A DNA stretch of 64,000 nt, taken from positions 36,455 through 100,454 of the forward strand of contig JBDKVB010000143.1 in the NCBI GenBank assembly GCA_039679385.1. The letters run 5' to 3'. Positions within the stretch are counted from its first letter, which is position 1, and the number at the start of each line of letters is the position of its first letter. The position numbers and the translations under genes were made by a program. Shown here piece by piece: positions 26,232-37,641 of the stretch. Under the pieces are notes generated by a model. The model was not told the DNA's origin. It searched no databases and saw nothing but the letters and a program-made list of their open reading frames with translations. The stretch comes from Armatimonadia bacterium (GTDB lineage Bacteria; Armatimonadota; Zipacnadia; Zipacnadales; JABUFB01).

Positions 26232-27836
26232 GTGCTGGCCGTACTGCAACTGTTACTTGCCCTGTCCTGGGGAACTTGCGCCGTCTGGGCTCAGCAGACG
26301 GTGACGGTGCCGTCGCGAGTCCACATCTCGGTGGAGGGCGACTGGAGCCGGTACACCCTGGACGGTCAGAGGGCGACCGTCCGGGGCGATGCGCGGATCA
26401 AGGTCACCTCGCCCGAACTGGGCGGGCAGAGCGCAGAGATCCGTGCGGAGGAGCTTGAAGCCGACTTCGCCCAGCACCGCTTCAGTGCGGACAAGGGCGG
26501 GAGGATACTTGCCGGTCCTGCGCTGATAGCAGGGGACAAGTTCACGTACGACGGAGCCCGGGGCGAGCTCCTGATGGACCGCGCCCAGGGCTATGTGGCG
26601 CTCGGTCCTTCCGCGACGAACCCAGACCAGCCGGGGCCCACGGCCTACTTCTCCGGCCGGCGTGTCGTGCAGACGGGGCCGAAGGCCTATCTGTACGGCG
26701 GGCGCTTCACGACCTGCGACCACGATGACCCGCACTACTACATCGGCGCCAAGCGCATCAAGTACGACACAAGCGACGGGAAGCTGACCGTCAACAATGC
26801 CAAGCTGCACCTATATGGTCTGTCCATCCCGATTGCGCCCTGGGCGAGTACTGGGCTTGGCGGCGCGGGCCCACAGAGCGGTCTTCCCTTCGGAACCCCC
26901 GGCTACAGCAGCCGAGAGGGCCTGTACGTGCCGCTCTCGCACAGCTTCAGCGGGCCCGAGGCAGACTGGACCCTGCAGGCCAACCTCATGGCCACCCGGC
27001 GTCTGGGTGTCACCGGCACCGCCTACGCGGAGCGCAAGACGGACGACTGGGAACTGAAGGCCCAGGTGACCCGCAAGGAGGCCGTCACTGACCGGCTGGA
27101 GGACCGTCTCGGACTGTCGCGGTACCCGGAGGTCAACTACACACGCCACGTGACGCCGACGGGAGACGGCAAGGCGGCCCTCAGCTTCAACCTGAGCCTG
27201 GGCAACTACGAGGAAGACCTGGAGACGCCCGTCGAAGGCACGCCCCCGCGGCCGCGCGTGAAGGAACAACGCGTGCTCGGAGCGTTTAGCTATGTGGGGA
27301 ACGCTGCACAGCTTCAAGCCCGCCGGGGCGACTGGTATGGCCTGGCAGGCCGACTGAGCCACTACTCGAGCGGCGACACCTACGGCGATCTCGAAGCCTT
27401 TGCGGGAGCGGGCTTCAATCTGGGTTGGCGGGTGCAGGCTCACGCAACGCTGCGCCACCATTTCATCTCAGGCGAGACACCCTTCCTGTTCGATGACGTG
27501 GACATCAAGACGGAGCTCGCCGGTGGAGCGACCTTCGGGATCAGCGACAAGTGGAGCTTCTCGGGCTGGGGACGCTATGATGTGGATGAGCACGACATGC
27601 GCGACTATGAGCTGAGCGCGGACCTGCGTCAGCATTGTCTCACCTGGGGCGTCTACTACCGGGCCGTCGGCGACCGCGTGGGCCTCCGGGTCAACCTCAA
27701 TGGTCTGACCGGTGGCACGAAGGGGTTTGAGGCCAAGTCGTCGTTGCAGGCGAAGATGGAGAGCGAAGGCTTGTTCATCAAGCCCATCACTCTGGTGAAA
27801 CCCCCGGCTGCCACGCAGGAGCCGTCGCGGGAGTAG
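26232..27836 (+). CDS. LptD/OstA-like outer-membrane assembly protein
   Basis: This exported 534-residue protein has a signal peptide that ends near WAQQ (residue 22). The GTG at 26232 is preferred because GAGGAG lies at 26222-26227; the frame is open back to 26097 without a ribosome site. Residues 30-140 look like the OstA/LptA-type beta-jellyroll, including TVRGDARIKVTS and ADKGGRILAG. The rest is beta-strand rich with alternating residues, and it ends in a barrel-like tract. At 534 residues it is shorter than classical LptD (about 780), and the inter-domain cysteine pairs are not obvious. It would insert lipopolysaccharide or a similar lipid into the outer membrane, which marks a diderm. 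secA follows 116 bases later. Confidence 0.75.
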   Translation: MLAVLQLLLALSWGTCAVWAQQTVTVPSRVHISVEGDWSRYTLDGQRATVRGDARIKVTSPELGGQSAEIRAEELEADFAQHRFSADKGGRILAGPALIAGDKFTYDGARGELLMDRAQGYVALGPSATNPDQPGPTAYFSGRRVVQTGPKAYLYGGRFTTCDHDDPHYYIGAKRIKYDTSDGKLTVNNAKLHLYGLSIPIAPWASTGLGGAGPQSGLPFGTPGYSSREGLYVPLSHSFSGPEADWTLQANLMATRRLGVTGTAYAERKTDDWELKAQVTRKEAVTDRLEDRLGLSRYPEVNYTRHVTPTGDGKAALSFNLSLGNYEEDLETPVEGTPPRPRVKEQRVLGAFSYVGNAAQLQARRGDWYGLAGRLSHYSSGDTYGDLEAFAGAGFNLGWRVQAHATLRHHFISGETPFLFDDVDIKTELAGGATFGISDKWSFSGWGRYDVDEHDMRDYELSADLRQHCLTWGVYYRAVGDRVGLRVNLNGLTGGTKGFEAKSSLQAKMESEGLFIKPITLVKPPAATQEPSRE

Positions 27837-27952
27837 CTCCGTCACAAACCCTTCCGGTTGGCGTCGATGCCAGACCCTCTCCGGCTGTCCTTGCTCCGAG
27901 ACCTGGTCCTGGCCCTCGACAAGAACCTTAGGTCACACAGGAGACCGATTAT

Positions 27953-30874
<2,922 letters not shown>

Positions 30875-30959
30875 CTGCCGATCGAAGTCAGGCCGGCGTG
30901 GCTTTGGAGTCCGGCGCCGCGAACCTGCAACCCGTAGCGGGACGTGGAGGCACGCACAG

Positions 30960-32079
30960 ATGCTAATGGAGACCCACGAGCAGATTGCACAACTGCGCAA
31001 GTCCCTGGAGGAAATGGGGAATCGTCTTTGACTTGGCCCGGCGCCGTCGCGAGCTGGACGAGCTAGAGAAGGTCGCGGAGGAGCCTGGCTTCTGGGATGC
31101 CCCGGAGACGGCCCAGAAGCACATGCAGAAGGTGAACCAGGCGCGGCAGGCAGTGGAGCCCTGGAGCGAGCTGCGCGCGCAGTTGGAGGACCTCGAGACC
31201 CTCGCCGAGATGGCCGTCGAAGAGCAGGACGAGGCAATGGAACCGGAATTGCAGGAGGGGCTGGAGCAGGCACGCAACAGCATGGCCGACCTGGAACTGT
31301 CGACGGTTCTGGGCGGCAAGTATGATCGGAACAACGCCATCCTGACCGTCACCGCGGGCGCAGGAGGCACCGAGGCCTGCGACTGGGCCGAGATGCTGTT
31401 GCGCATGTACACCTTCTGGGCTGAGAACTACCGGCGCTACCGGTTCGAGGTGGTGTCGCATGTGGAGGGCGAGGCGGCCGGGATCCGCAATGCGACAGCG
31501 CGGGTCAGCGGCCCGATGGCCTACGGGTATCTGAAGGCGGAAGCGGGCGTTCATCGCCTGGTGCGTCTGTCGCCTTTTGACTCCTCCAAGCGCCGCCATA
31601 CGAGCTTCGCCTCGGTGGATGTGATTCCTGAGGTGGCGGAGGAGGACGAGCTCCCGATCCGTGAGGAGGACCTGCGGGTTGATACCTACCGGTCCAGTGG
31701 CGCGGGCGGTCAGCACGTGAACAAGACCGACTCCGCCGTCAGAATCACGCATATCCCCACGGGCATTGTGGTACAATGTCAAAATGAGAGGTCTCAACAT
31801 TCGAACAAGCGGACGGCCATGCAGATTCTGCAGGCCCGCTTGTATGAACTTGAGCAAAGCAAACACAGTCAAGAGATACAGGGGCTGCGAGGCGAGAAGG
31901 GCGACATCGCCTTCGCGAACCAGATTCGAAGCTATGTGATGCAGCCGTATACGATGGTCAAGGACCATCGGACCGGAGTGGAGACGTCAGACGTCACAGG
32001 GGTTCTGAACGGCGATCTGCAGGTCTTCATTCGGGCCTATCTGCAGTGGTTAGCTGGGCAAGGTGGTGAGGGTGTATGA
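30960..32079 (+). CDS. prfB: Peptide chain release factor 2, programmed +1 frameshift
   Basis: RF2 releases peptides at UGA and UAA. The gene is in two frames: 23 codons from ATG 30960 end at CTT followed by TGA (31029-31031). Reading continues in the +1 frame from GAC at 31030, so the coding parts are 30960-31028 and 31030-32079, giving 372 residues. A GTGGAGG site precedes the ATG by nine bases. The continued frame reads DLARRRRELDELEKVAEEPGFW, as in RF2. The catalytic GGQ motif is in SSGAGGQHVNKTDSA. Low RF2 lets the ribosome stall at UGA and slip, so the factor controls its own synthesis. The next gene overlaps the stop by four bases. Confidence 0.97.
31005..31032 (+). promoter_or_regulatory. 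prfB recoding site
   Basis: The canonical slippery CTTTGAC occurs at 31026-31032. GGAGG (31007-31011) and GGGG (31016-31019) lie upstream and could act as the internal Shine-Dalgarno element that stimulates slippage. The spacing from GGGG to CTT is six bases, compared with three from the AGGGGG element in E. coli. Confidence 0.9.
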
Positions 32080-32723
32080 CAACCCTCCGCACATTGGCAG
32101 TGGTGATGGGGCTGAGCCTGGCCGTCACTTCCTGGGCACTTGCAGCAGGCCAAACCGTCAACGCGCTGACTACCGAGAACATTCAGGCAGAAGAAGCGAC
32201 CTTTGGCGACCTGACCACGGACGCCCTGTGTGATGCGGCCGGAAGCACCATCGCTTTGACACCCGCCGTCGTCTTCAAGCAGGGGATGATCCCAGCCGGA
32301 CAGGTAACGCAGCAGGACATCGCGTCCTTGCTGTATGACCCCAACGAAAGCTGGGCGGTCCTCAGTCTCACAGGCACGCAGATCCGCCAGGCCCTGGAGC
32401 GCTCGGTGTCCTTTGCGCCTACGCCACGGACCTTCTTCCTGCAGGTCTCCGGCCTCACGCTGGTCTATGACCCGGACGCGACGCGTGGACGACGGATCAA
32501 GTCTCTGCGCGCGGGTTTCACCGAGATCGACGACGCGGCCAGCTATGAGGTCGCCATGCCGGAGAGCCTGGCCGCCGGCGGCTCGGGGTACTTCACCGTC
32601 TTTGATGGCGCCAGGCGAGTGCGCACCGGGACCGAAGGAGCAGCGCGACTGATCGACCGCTATATCACCGCGCGAGGGTCAGTCAGCTACACCGGCCAGG
32701 GACGGATCATCGTCGGCGGATAG
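32076..32723 (+). CDS. Exported stand-alone 5'-nucleotidase C-terminal-domain protein
   Basis: This 215-residue protein has a signal peptide (about residues 1-24, ending WALAAG). The rest matches the C-terminal substrate-binding domain of UshA-type 5'-nucleotidases: a DLTTDALCDAAG segment, the TQQDIASLL region, and the LTGTQIRQALERSV and FFLQVSGLTLVYD segments, which hold the base-stacking site in full enzymes. The metallophosphoesterase domain that does catalysis is absent, with no sign of truncation in this gene. Its ATG overlaps the prfB stop (ATGA), so it is translationally coupled to RF2. It may bind nucleotides or glycans in the periplasm, or partner a separate esterase. Confidence 0.8.
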   Translation: MTTLRTLAVVMGLSLAVTSWALAAGQTVNALTTENIQAEEATFGDLTTDALCDAAGSTIALTPAVVFKQGMIPAGQVTQQDIASLLYDPNESWAVLSLTGTQIRQALERSVSFAPTPRTFFLQVSGLTLVYDPDATRGRRIKSLRAGFTEIDDAASYEVAMPESLAAGGSGYFTVFDGARRVRTGTEGAARLIDRYITARGSVSYTGQGRIIVGG

Positions 32724-32762
32724 AGCCCGGACCCAGGCACCAGCACCGAAGTGGATAACAGG

Positions 32763-32812
32763 CACGGCGGCCGAAGAGGGGAAGTCCTCAGGGCCGCCGT
32801 GTTTTTGTTTTT
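32763..32812 (+). terminator. Strong terminator of the secA-prfB region
   Basis: CACGGCGGCC (32763-32772) pairs perfectly with GGCCGCCGTG (32792-32801) and is followed by TTTTTGTTTTT. It is one of the clearest intrinsic terminators in the window, 40 bases after the last stop. Confidence 0.92.
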
Positions 32813-32860
32813 GGGCCTAGACTTTCCCGCGCAACCTCTCCCCCACACTGACGCCCGGCT

Positions 32861-33628
32861 CTAGTTCTTGCGGCAGACGAAGAGCAGTTGCCGCTGCCAG
32901 CCCTCGAAGTCCTCACCAAGGTAATCGCCGTAGATCCCCTTGACCTCCAGCCCAACGCCGGTGATGAGCTCCTGCAACTCCTCGACGCCGTAGAGGCGGA
33001 TCGAGGCCTCGTGGATGATGGTGTCGGGATCCTCGGGGAGACTCCAGCGGCTGTCGAGGCGTCGCAACTCGCGGTGATAGTGGCAGCGCATGAGGTACTG
33101 CTTGTCGTCGGAGGTCGTTACGAGCTGGTGGTAGGGCGCGTAGAGGATCTGGTACTGGCGATTGCGGGTGTCGAGGAGGAAGCGGCCGCCGGGCTTGAGG
33201 ATCCGTGCCGCCTCACGCAGGACTGCCACGTTCTGGCCCTCCTCGAGGAAGTAGCCGAAGCTGTTGAAGAGGTTGACGACGACGTCCAGACTCTCTGACC
33301 GGAAGGGCAGGGCCGCCGCATCCCCTCTCACGAGGCGAGACGCGTGTCCGGAGGCCTGCAGCACCTTGGCCGCACCCCGCAGCATCATCTCCGAAGCGTC
33401 CAGGCTGACGACCTGATAGCCCTTCTCCAGGAGGCCCAGAGTGTGGCGTCCGTAGCCGCAGCAGACGTCGGCGATCAGGTCGGTGGGCTGCAGGGCAAGG
33501 AGCTTCTCGAGACCGCGAATCTCACGCGCCGTCTCGCGCTCGTCGGGGAAGAAGGACAGGTCCAGCGACTCGTCGCTCTCGAAGAATCGGCGCCACCAGT
33601 TGTCGCGGATGGGCTTTGGTTCGGACAT
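32861..33628 (-). CDS. Class I SAM-dependent methyltransferase
   Basis: This 255-residue soluble enzyme has Rossmann motif I at LIADVCCGYGRHTLGL (near residue 56), an acidic motif II end at VVSLDASEMML, and the later motifs RGDAAALPFRSESLDVVVNL and LKPGGRFLLDT. The start ATG at 33628 has AGGTGG upstream. The substrate is unknown. The GT2 gene ends 45 bases upstream on the same strand, so it is probably the last gene of the cluster starting near 35307. Small-molecule or glycan methylation would fit that neighbour. Confidence 0.88.
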   Translation of the reverse strand: MSEPKPIRDNWWRRFFESDESLDLSFFPDERETAREIRGLEKLLALQPTDLIADVCCGYGRHTLGLLEKGYQVVSLDASEMMLRGAAKVLQASGHASRLVRGDAAALPFRSESLDVVVNLFNSFGYFLEEGQNVAVLREAARILKPGGRFLLDTRNRQYQILYAPYHQLVTTSDDKQYLMRCHYHRELRRLDSRWSLPEDPDTIIHEASIRLYGVEELQELITGVGLEVKGIYGDYLGEDFEGWQRQLLFVCRKN

Positions 33629-33673
33629 TTGACCACCTGGGGGTGTCCTTAGGACCTGTCAGTATGTGTCAGG

Positions 33674-34630
33674 TCAGGGTGATGAAGGGGATTGGTTGCG
33701 CGGCGGACCCTGGATGCCATAGCGAAACTCGTCGCGCAAAAGCCGACCGAAGTTGCGCCGGTAGTAGTCGACCATGGTTCGGGAGCGCATCGTGCGCTCG
33801 GCGCCACCCGGGCGCAGGAGCTGGAGACGAGTCCGTGCCCAGCGGACCAGGTACATCAGGGCGGTCGCCGGCCGTCCGTAGTTCAGCCGCCAGTAAGTGT
33901 ACTCGCTTTCGAGAATCTGGGCGATGAGCTGGGCGTTCTCGACCTTCGCCCCCGACTGTCGGCCGCGGTGAAGGACGAGGGCAGCGGGCACATGCACCGC
34001 CTGATAGCCGGCGCGGTGGAGCTTGCGCCCCCAGTCGATATCATCGAGCCACATGAAGTAACGCTCGTCAAGCGGCCCCACCTCTTCCAGCACCCGGCGC
34101 GGCATCATAAGGGCGGCCCCGACGAGCCAGTCGACCACACAGGGCTCCGTCATGGCGGCCATTCGGCGGTTCACCACCTCGATGCGCCGGGCCTCGAAGA
34201 CACCGGGAAGCAGACGCAGGAAGTAGGGCGGGAACTCGGAAGCGGAGAACTGGTAGGAGCCGTCGGGATTGGTGAGGCGTGCACCGGCGGCGCCGTAGCG
34301 ACGGTCTTGCTCGAGGACCTCCACCAGCTCTTCGAGGCAGCCTGGGCGGACTTCGGTGTCACTGTTCAGCATGAACAGGTAGTCGCCCTGCGCGGCTGCG
34401 AGCCCCTGATTGTTAGCCTTCACGAAGCCGAGGTTGTCGTCGTTGCACAGGAGGCGCACGGCCGGGAACTCGGTACGGACCATCTCGGGGCTACCGTCCT
34501 GCGAGCCGTTATCGACGACGACGGCTTCGACCCTGAGGGCCGGGCTATCCCAGGGCAGGGACTCCAGGCAGGCTCGCAGCAGGTCTTTGGTGTTCCAGTT
34601 GACGATGATGACCGAAACAAGAGGCGGCAT
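33674..34630 (-). CDS. Family 2 glycosyltransferase (rhamnosyltransferase-like)
   Basis: This 318-residue GT-A-fold enzyme begins PPLVSVIIVNWNT. It carries VVVDNGSQDGS, the DxD-equivalent MLNSDTEV near residue 100, and the late acceptor-side motif MWLDDIDWGRKLHRAGY typical of WcaA/rhamnosyltransferase-like proteins. A C-terminal amphipathic stretch (YLVRWARTRLQLL) may touch the membrane. The ATG at 34630 lies four bases past the acylphosphatase stop. The sugar donor is unknown. It probably adds a sugar to a surface polysaccharide or lipid. An open frame continues upstream through the acylphosphatase gene in another frame and is not coding. Confidence 0.9.
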   Translation of the reverse strand: MPPLVSVIIVNWNTKDLLRACLESLPWDSPALRVEAVVVDNGSQDGSPEMVRTEFPAVRLLCNDDNLGFVKANNQGLAAAQGDYLFMLNSDTEVRPGCLEELVEVLEQDRRYGAAGARLTNPDGSYQFSASEFPPYFLRLLPGVFEARRIEVVNRRMAAMTEPCVVDWLVGAALMMPRRVLEEVGPLDERYFMWLDDIDWGRKLHRAGYQAVHVPAALVLHRGRQSGAKVENAQLIAQILESEYTYWRLNYGRPATALMYLVRWARTRLQLLRPGGAERTMRSRTMVDYYRRNFGRLLRDEFRYGIQGPPRNQSPSSP

Positions 34631-34634
34631 GTAT

Positions 34635-34937
34635 TCACCAGGTTGAGGACTGGACCTGGAATCCGAGGAGGGACTTGTCGGGCTCCTGCCAGTCGACGAC
34701 GACGCGCTGAACCCAGGCCAGCGCCGGGCCTTCATAGAGCTTCTCGAGGAGCTCCTGCAGCGCCTCGGGCGAGCCCTGGGCGACGACCTCGACCTGTCCG
34801 GTGGCGAGGTTGCGCACCAAGCCCTTGAGGCCCAGCCGGACGGCCTCACGCTGGACGAAGTAGCGAAATCCAACGCCCTGCACGCGGCCATGAACGCGGG
34901 CACGGAACTGCTTGACGTCCGTCTTGCGCTTAGCCAT
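34635..34937 (-). CDS. acyP: Acylphosphatase
   Basis: This 100-residue protein hydrolyses carboxyl-phosphate bonds of acyl phosphates. The signature HGRVQGVGFRYFVQREA holds the catalytic Arg (near residue 25), and LVRNLATGQVEVVAQG holds the catalytic Asn (near 43). It has a full-length single domain with a short basic N-terminal tail (MAKRKT). It overlaps the upstream membrane-protein gene by eight bases and is four bases from the GT2 start, so it sits within a tight operon. No regulator is seen apart from the promoter at 35392. Confidence 0.93.
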   Translation of the reverse strand: MAKRKTDVKQFRARVHGRVQGVGFRYFVQREAVRLGLKGLVRNLATGQVEVVAQGSPEALQELLEKLYEGPALAWVQRVVVDWQEPDKSLLGFQVQSSTW

Positions 34938-35307
34938 CCGAAGGTGGCGTCTTGGCGCGCACTCGCGGCAGCACCAGGCATAGACCCCAGGCGACGAGAC
35001 CACCACCCAGGGCAACCAGGACGCCGAGCAGCAGCAGACGCAGGCCAAGGGTCTGCAGGAGAGGCAGCGCGGAAGGCGTGTCGTCCGGTCGACCCACAAG
35101 GGTATGGCCGGCGTGAGCGGGACTGGGAGCTTCCTCGGGAGTTGCCGGTCGCACACTGACCGTAGCCCGGTCGAGGATGCCCAGGACGGCCGGCGTCTCA
35201 AGGGCCGCAGCCACGATCAAGCACACACCAAGCACCAGGGGAAGGAGGCCCTGGGCCGTCCAGACACGCCTCTCCTCGGAACCGACTGCAGATTCAGGCC
35301 TGGCCAA
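34930..35307 (-). CDS. Small two-helix membrane protein, unknown
   Basis: This 125-residue protein has two hydrophobic helices, LLPLVLGVCLIVAAALETP near residue 21 and LRLLLLGVLVALGGGLVAWG near residue 88. A polar, proline-rich extracytoplasmic loop lies between them. It starts at TTG 35307 with GGGAGG-type sequence upstream. It overlaps the acylphosphatase start by eight bases and is the first gene of the four-gene minus cluster. I recognise no family and propose no function. Confidence 0.65.
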   Translation of the reverse strand: MARPESAVGSEERRVWTAQGLLPLVLGVCLIVAAALETPAVLGILDRATVSVRPATPEEAPSPAHAGHTLVGRPDDTPSALPLLQTLGLRLLLLGVLVALGGGLVAWGLCLVLPRVRAKTPPSDG

Positions 35308-35391
35308 GACCCTGTCTCACCTCCCGGCATCGGGTCGCCGATGGCCCGCCAGAGGGGCCTTGTGCTCTCACTGGCACTGGAACGGATTCGA

Positions 35392-35421
35392 AGTATAGCA
35401 TACCCTCTCCAGGGCGAACAA
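35392..35421 (-). promoter_or_regulatory. Extended -10 promoter for the membrane protein-acylphosphatase-GT2 cluster
   Basis: On the minus strand TATACT (35397-35392) has a TG extension (TGCTATACT). TTGTTC lies 18 bases upstream (35421-35416), a poor -35, as extended -10 promoters allow. The leader to the TTG start would be about 75 bases. In the 322-base gap 35308-35629 no other convincing element was found for the plus-strand gene. Confidence 0.55.
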
Positions 35422-35629
35422 CGCTGCGCCTTGTATCTTCGCCAGACGCAGGTAACTGCGGCCCAGGTAGCGAACTGTATGTTATTCTGCGGGTGACAGA
35501 GGGCGGCGTGCACCTTACGACCGAGACGAGCGCTGGCGAGAGCGACGCACTTCCGGGGGATACGGACGGGTGACGGGCTGGACAGGCCACGGCCTGAGCT
35601 TGTTCACGTTCCTGATGGGAGGAAGCGGG

Positions 35630-36631
35630 ATGACGCCCCTGGGGATCTGTGTGATTGGTGCTGGTGACCTGGGTGCCACTCAGGCGGAGAGCTGGCTGAA
35701 GGTTCCGGAGGTCAGGCTCGTTAGTGTTGCGGACCCCGACATTGTGCGCTGTCGGTCGTCGCAGGTGAAGTACGGATTTGACTCGTGGCATGAGGACTAC
35801 CGGGAGGCCCTCGCACAGCCGGGGATCGACGTCGTGTCGGTGGTGGTGCCCTCGGACTTGCGTCGTGAGTGTGCGGAAGCGGCGATGGGGCGCGGGTACC
35901 ACGTACTGTGCGCCAATCCGCTTGCGGTGAGCATCGAGGATGCAGAGTCGATGATCGCCAGTCGTGACCGCGCCGGGGTGAAGCTGGGCGTCGGTCTGTG
36001 CAGACGTTACCTGGGTCAGGTTTTGAAGACCCGGGAGCTGATTCAGGCGGAGGCCCTCGGCAGGCCCTGCGTGTACCGCTACGTCAGCGGTGGAGAGCGT
36101 CTGCACAGGCTGTGGGTCATGGACAAGTACAGCGGCGGCGGTCCCGTCATTGATCTGTGCAGTCGCTACTTCGACGAGATGCGCTTCATCTTCGGCAGTG
36201 AGCCGGTCCGAGTGCGGGCTTCGGGGCTGACCCTCTCGGAGGGCGCCGGAGAGATGTCCGGCGCCGACCTTGCGACAGACACGGTGAACCTGATCGTGGG
36301 CTTTGCGAGCGGTGACATCGGCGTCATGAGCATCACCTGGGGGCTGCCGCAGGGAGTGGAGACGGGTGCTCTGGAGGATGTGCTGGGCTCACGCGGGGTG
36401 ATTCGTCTCGACAACCCCACCGAGGTGACGCTGGTAACGAAGCGGGGTCACGAGGAGAAGTTCACCGGACTCGAGGCGGATGCGCAACTGCGGCAACTGG
36501 AGGCCTTCGCGCAAGCCATCCGCGAAGATCTGCCGATTCCCTTCTCTGCGGAGGATGGGCTGACGGCGCTGCGGGTCTCCCATGCGGTTTTGGCATCGGT
36601 GCGGACCGGTCAGGCGGTTGACCTGGCCTGA
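35630..36631 (+). CDS. Gfo/Idh/MocA-family NAD(P)-dependent oxidoreductase
   Basis: This 333-residue enzyme has an N-terminal Rossmann fold (CVIGAGDLGATQAESW, residues 6-22). The family motif usually read as EKP is replaced here by CANPLAV near residue 104, so the usual catalytic Lys of that motif is missing. A C-terminal beta-sheet substrate domain follows; GGPVIDLCSRYFDEMRF is the segment where GGxxxDxxxH-like catalytic residues are expected, but the His is Tyr. These changes suggest altered chemistry or a different sugar substrate. The start at 35630 has GGGAGGAAG upstream. The PfkB kinase gene follows 81 bases later with a hairpin between. Confidence 0.87.
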   Translation: MTPLGICVIGAGDLGATQAESWLKVPEVRLVSVADPDIVRCRSSQVKYGFDSWHEDYREALAQPGIDVVSVVVPSDLRRECAEAAMGRGYHVLCANPLAVSIEDAESMIASRDRAGVKLGVGLCRRYLGQVLKTRELIQAEALGRPCVYRYVSGGERLHRLWVMDKYSGGGPVIDLCSRYFDEMRFIFGSEPVRVRASGLTLSEGAGEMSGADLATDTVNLIVGFASGDIGVMSITWGLPQGVETGALEDVLGSRGVIRLDNPTEVTLVTKRGHEEKFTGLEADAQLRQLEAFAQAIREDLPIPFSAEDGLTALRVSHAVLASVRTGQAVDLA

Positions 36632-36666
36632 GCCCCGCCTTGAGACTGCCTGCCACTTGCACCCTT

Positions 36667-36689
36667 GGACGGCGCTGACGGCGCCGTCC
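36667..36689 (+). other. Intercistronic hairpin
   Basis: A perfect 9-bp stem (36667-36675 with 36681-36689) closes a five-base loop between the oxidoreductase stop and the kinase start, with no T run after it. It may set relative expression by stabilising an mRNA end, or be a weak terminator. Confidence 0.5.
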
Positions 36690-36712
36690 CGCCATGTCTG
36701 GAGAAGGTAAGG

Positions 36713-37630
36713 ATGAGCGGCGACAAGAGCTTTGACGTCATTGCAGTCGGCGGCGTGTGTTGGGATGTGCTGGGAACGGTGACGCGCTATCCTGCCCTCG
36801 ACGAGAAGGAGATTCTCGGCGAGTTGGTTGAGCAGGGAGGCGGACTGGCGGGCACGGCGGCCGTCGCTGTGGCACGGCTTGGCGGGAAGGCGGCAATCTG
36901 GGGTCGCGTGGCCGATGACGAGTACGGCGACAAGAACCTGAGGGAGTTTGCCCGCGAAGGCGTGGATACCGGGCACCTGCAGGTCGTTGCCGGCGGCGCC
37001 TCGCAGTTCGCCTTCTGTGTGGCCCAGCAGGGGAGCGGACACCGCAGCATCTTCTGGAAGCCGCCGACGGTGGGACGTCTGCAGCCGAAGGACCTTGACC
37101 GAACTGCGCTCATGGACTGCCGGGCGCTCATGATCGACGGCAACCACGTCGACGCGGCGCTGCAAGCCGCCGAGTGGGCGCACGAAGAGGGCATCCCGAC
37201 GGTGCTGGACATCGAGCGTCCCAGCGCCGACAAGATGCGACTGCTGGAGCTGTGCGACTACCCGATCCTGCCGCAGGACTACGCGATGCAGGCCCTGGGG
37301 ATTGCCGATCCGCTGGAGGCGGGTCGTTCGCTGCACCGGCAGTTGGGGAAGCTGCTGATTGTGACGCGCGGTGTGGAGGGCTCAGTGGCCTTCGTCGAAG
37401 ACCAACTCCACCATCAGCCAGCCTTCCGCATGGACAAGGTGATCGATACGACCGGCGCCGGGGACGTCTTCCACGGCGCCTTCGCCTATGGGCTGACGCT
37501 GGGCTATGAGCTGGCCCAGAACCTGCGTTTCGCTTCGGCGGTCTCCGCGCTCAAATGCCGGGCGCTCGGTGGACGGACCGGCATCCCGAGCTTCCCCGAG
37601 ACCCAGGCGCTGCTGGATCGCGGGGAGTAA
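36713..37630 (+). CDS. PfkB/ribokinase-family carbohydrate kinase
   Basis: This 305-residue cytosolic sugar or nucleoside kinase has the N-terminal GGVCWDVLG strand and EQGGGLAGTAAVAVARLGG (PfkB signature 1 region, near residues 40-57). Signature 2, DTTGAGDVFHGAFAYG near residue 245, contains the catalytic base Asp and the anion hole. The ATG at 36713 has GGAGAAGG upstream. It is probably transcribed with the oxidoreductase, so the pair could oxidise and phosphorylate one sugar. Specificity is not readable from the sequence. Confidence 0.93.
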   Translation: MSGDKSFDVIAVGGVCWDVLGTVTRYPALDEKEILGELVEQGGGLAGTAAVAVARLGGKAAIWGRVADDEYGDKNLREFAREGVDTGHLQVVAGGASQFAFCVAQQGSGHRSIFWKPPTVGRLQPKDLDRTALMDCRALMIDGNHVDAALQAAEWAHEEGIPTVLDIERPSADKMRLLELCDYPILPQDYAMQALGIADPLEAGRSLHRQLGKLLIVTRGVEGSVAFVEDQLHHQPAFRMDKVIDTTGAGDVFHGAFAYGLTLGYELAQNLRFASAVSALKCRALGGRTGIPSFPETQALLDRGE

Positions 37631-37641
37631 GGCAAGGACGC

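Noticed and set aside
30985..31029. A simple prfB start in the second frame near 30985
   Set aside because: The first frame from 30960 and the CTTTGAC signal show the native gene uses +1 frameshifting; the codons before 31030 in the second frame do not encode RF2-like sequence.
35470..35490. TATGTT/TATTCT as a -10 for the plus-strand oxidoreductase
   Set aside because: No acceptable -35 lies 16-18 bases upstream of either hexamer.
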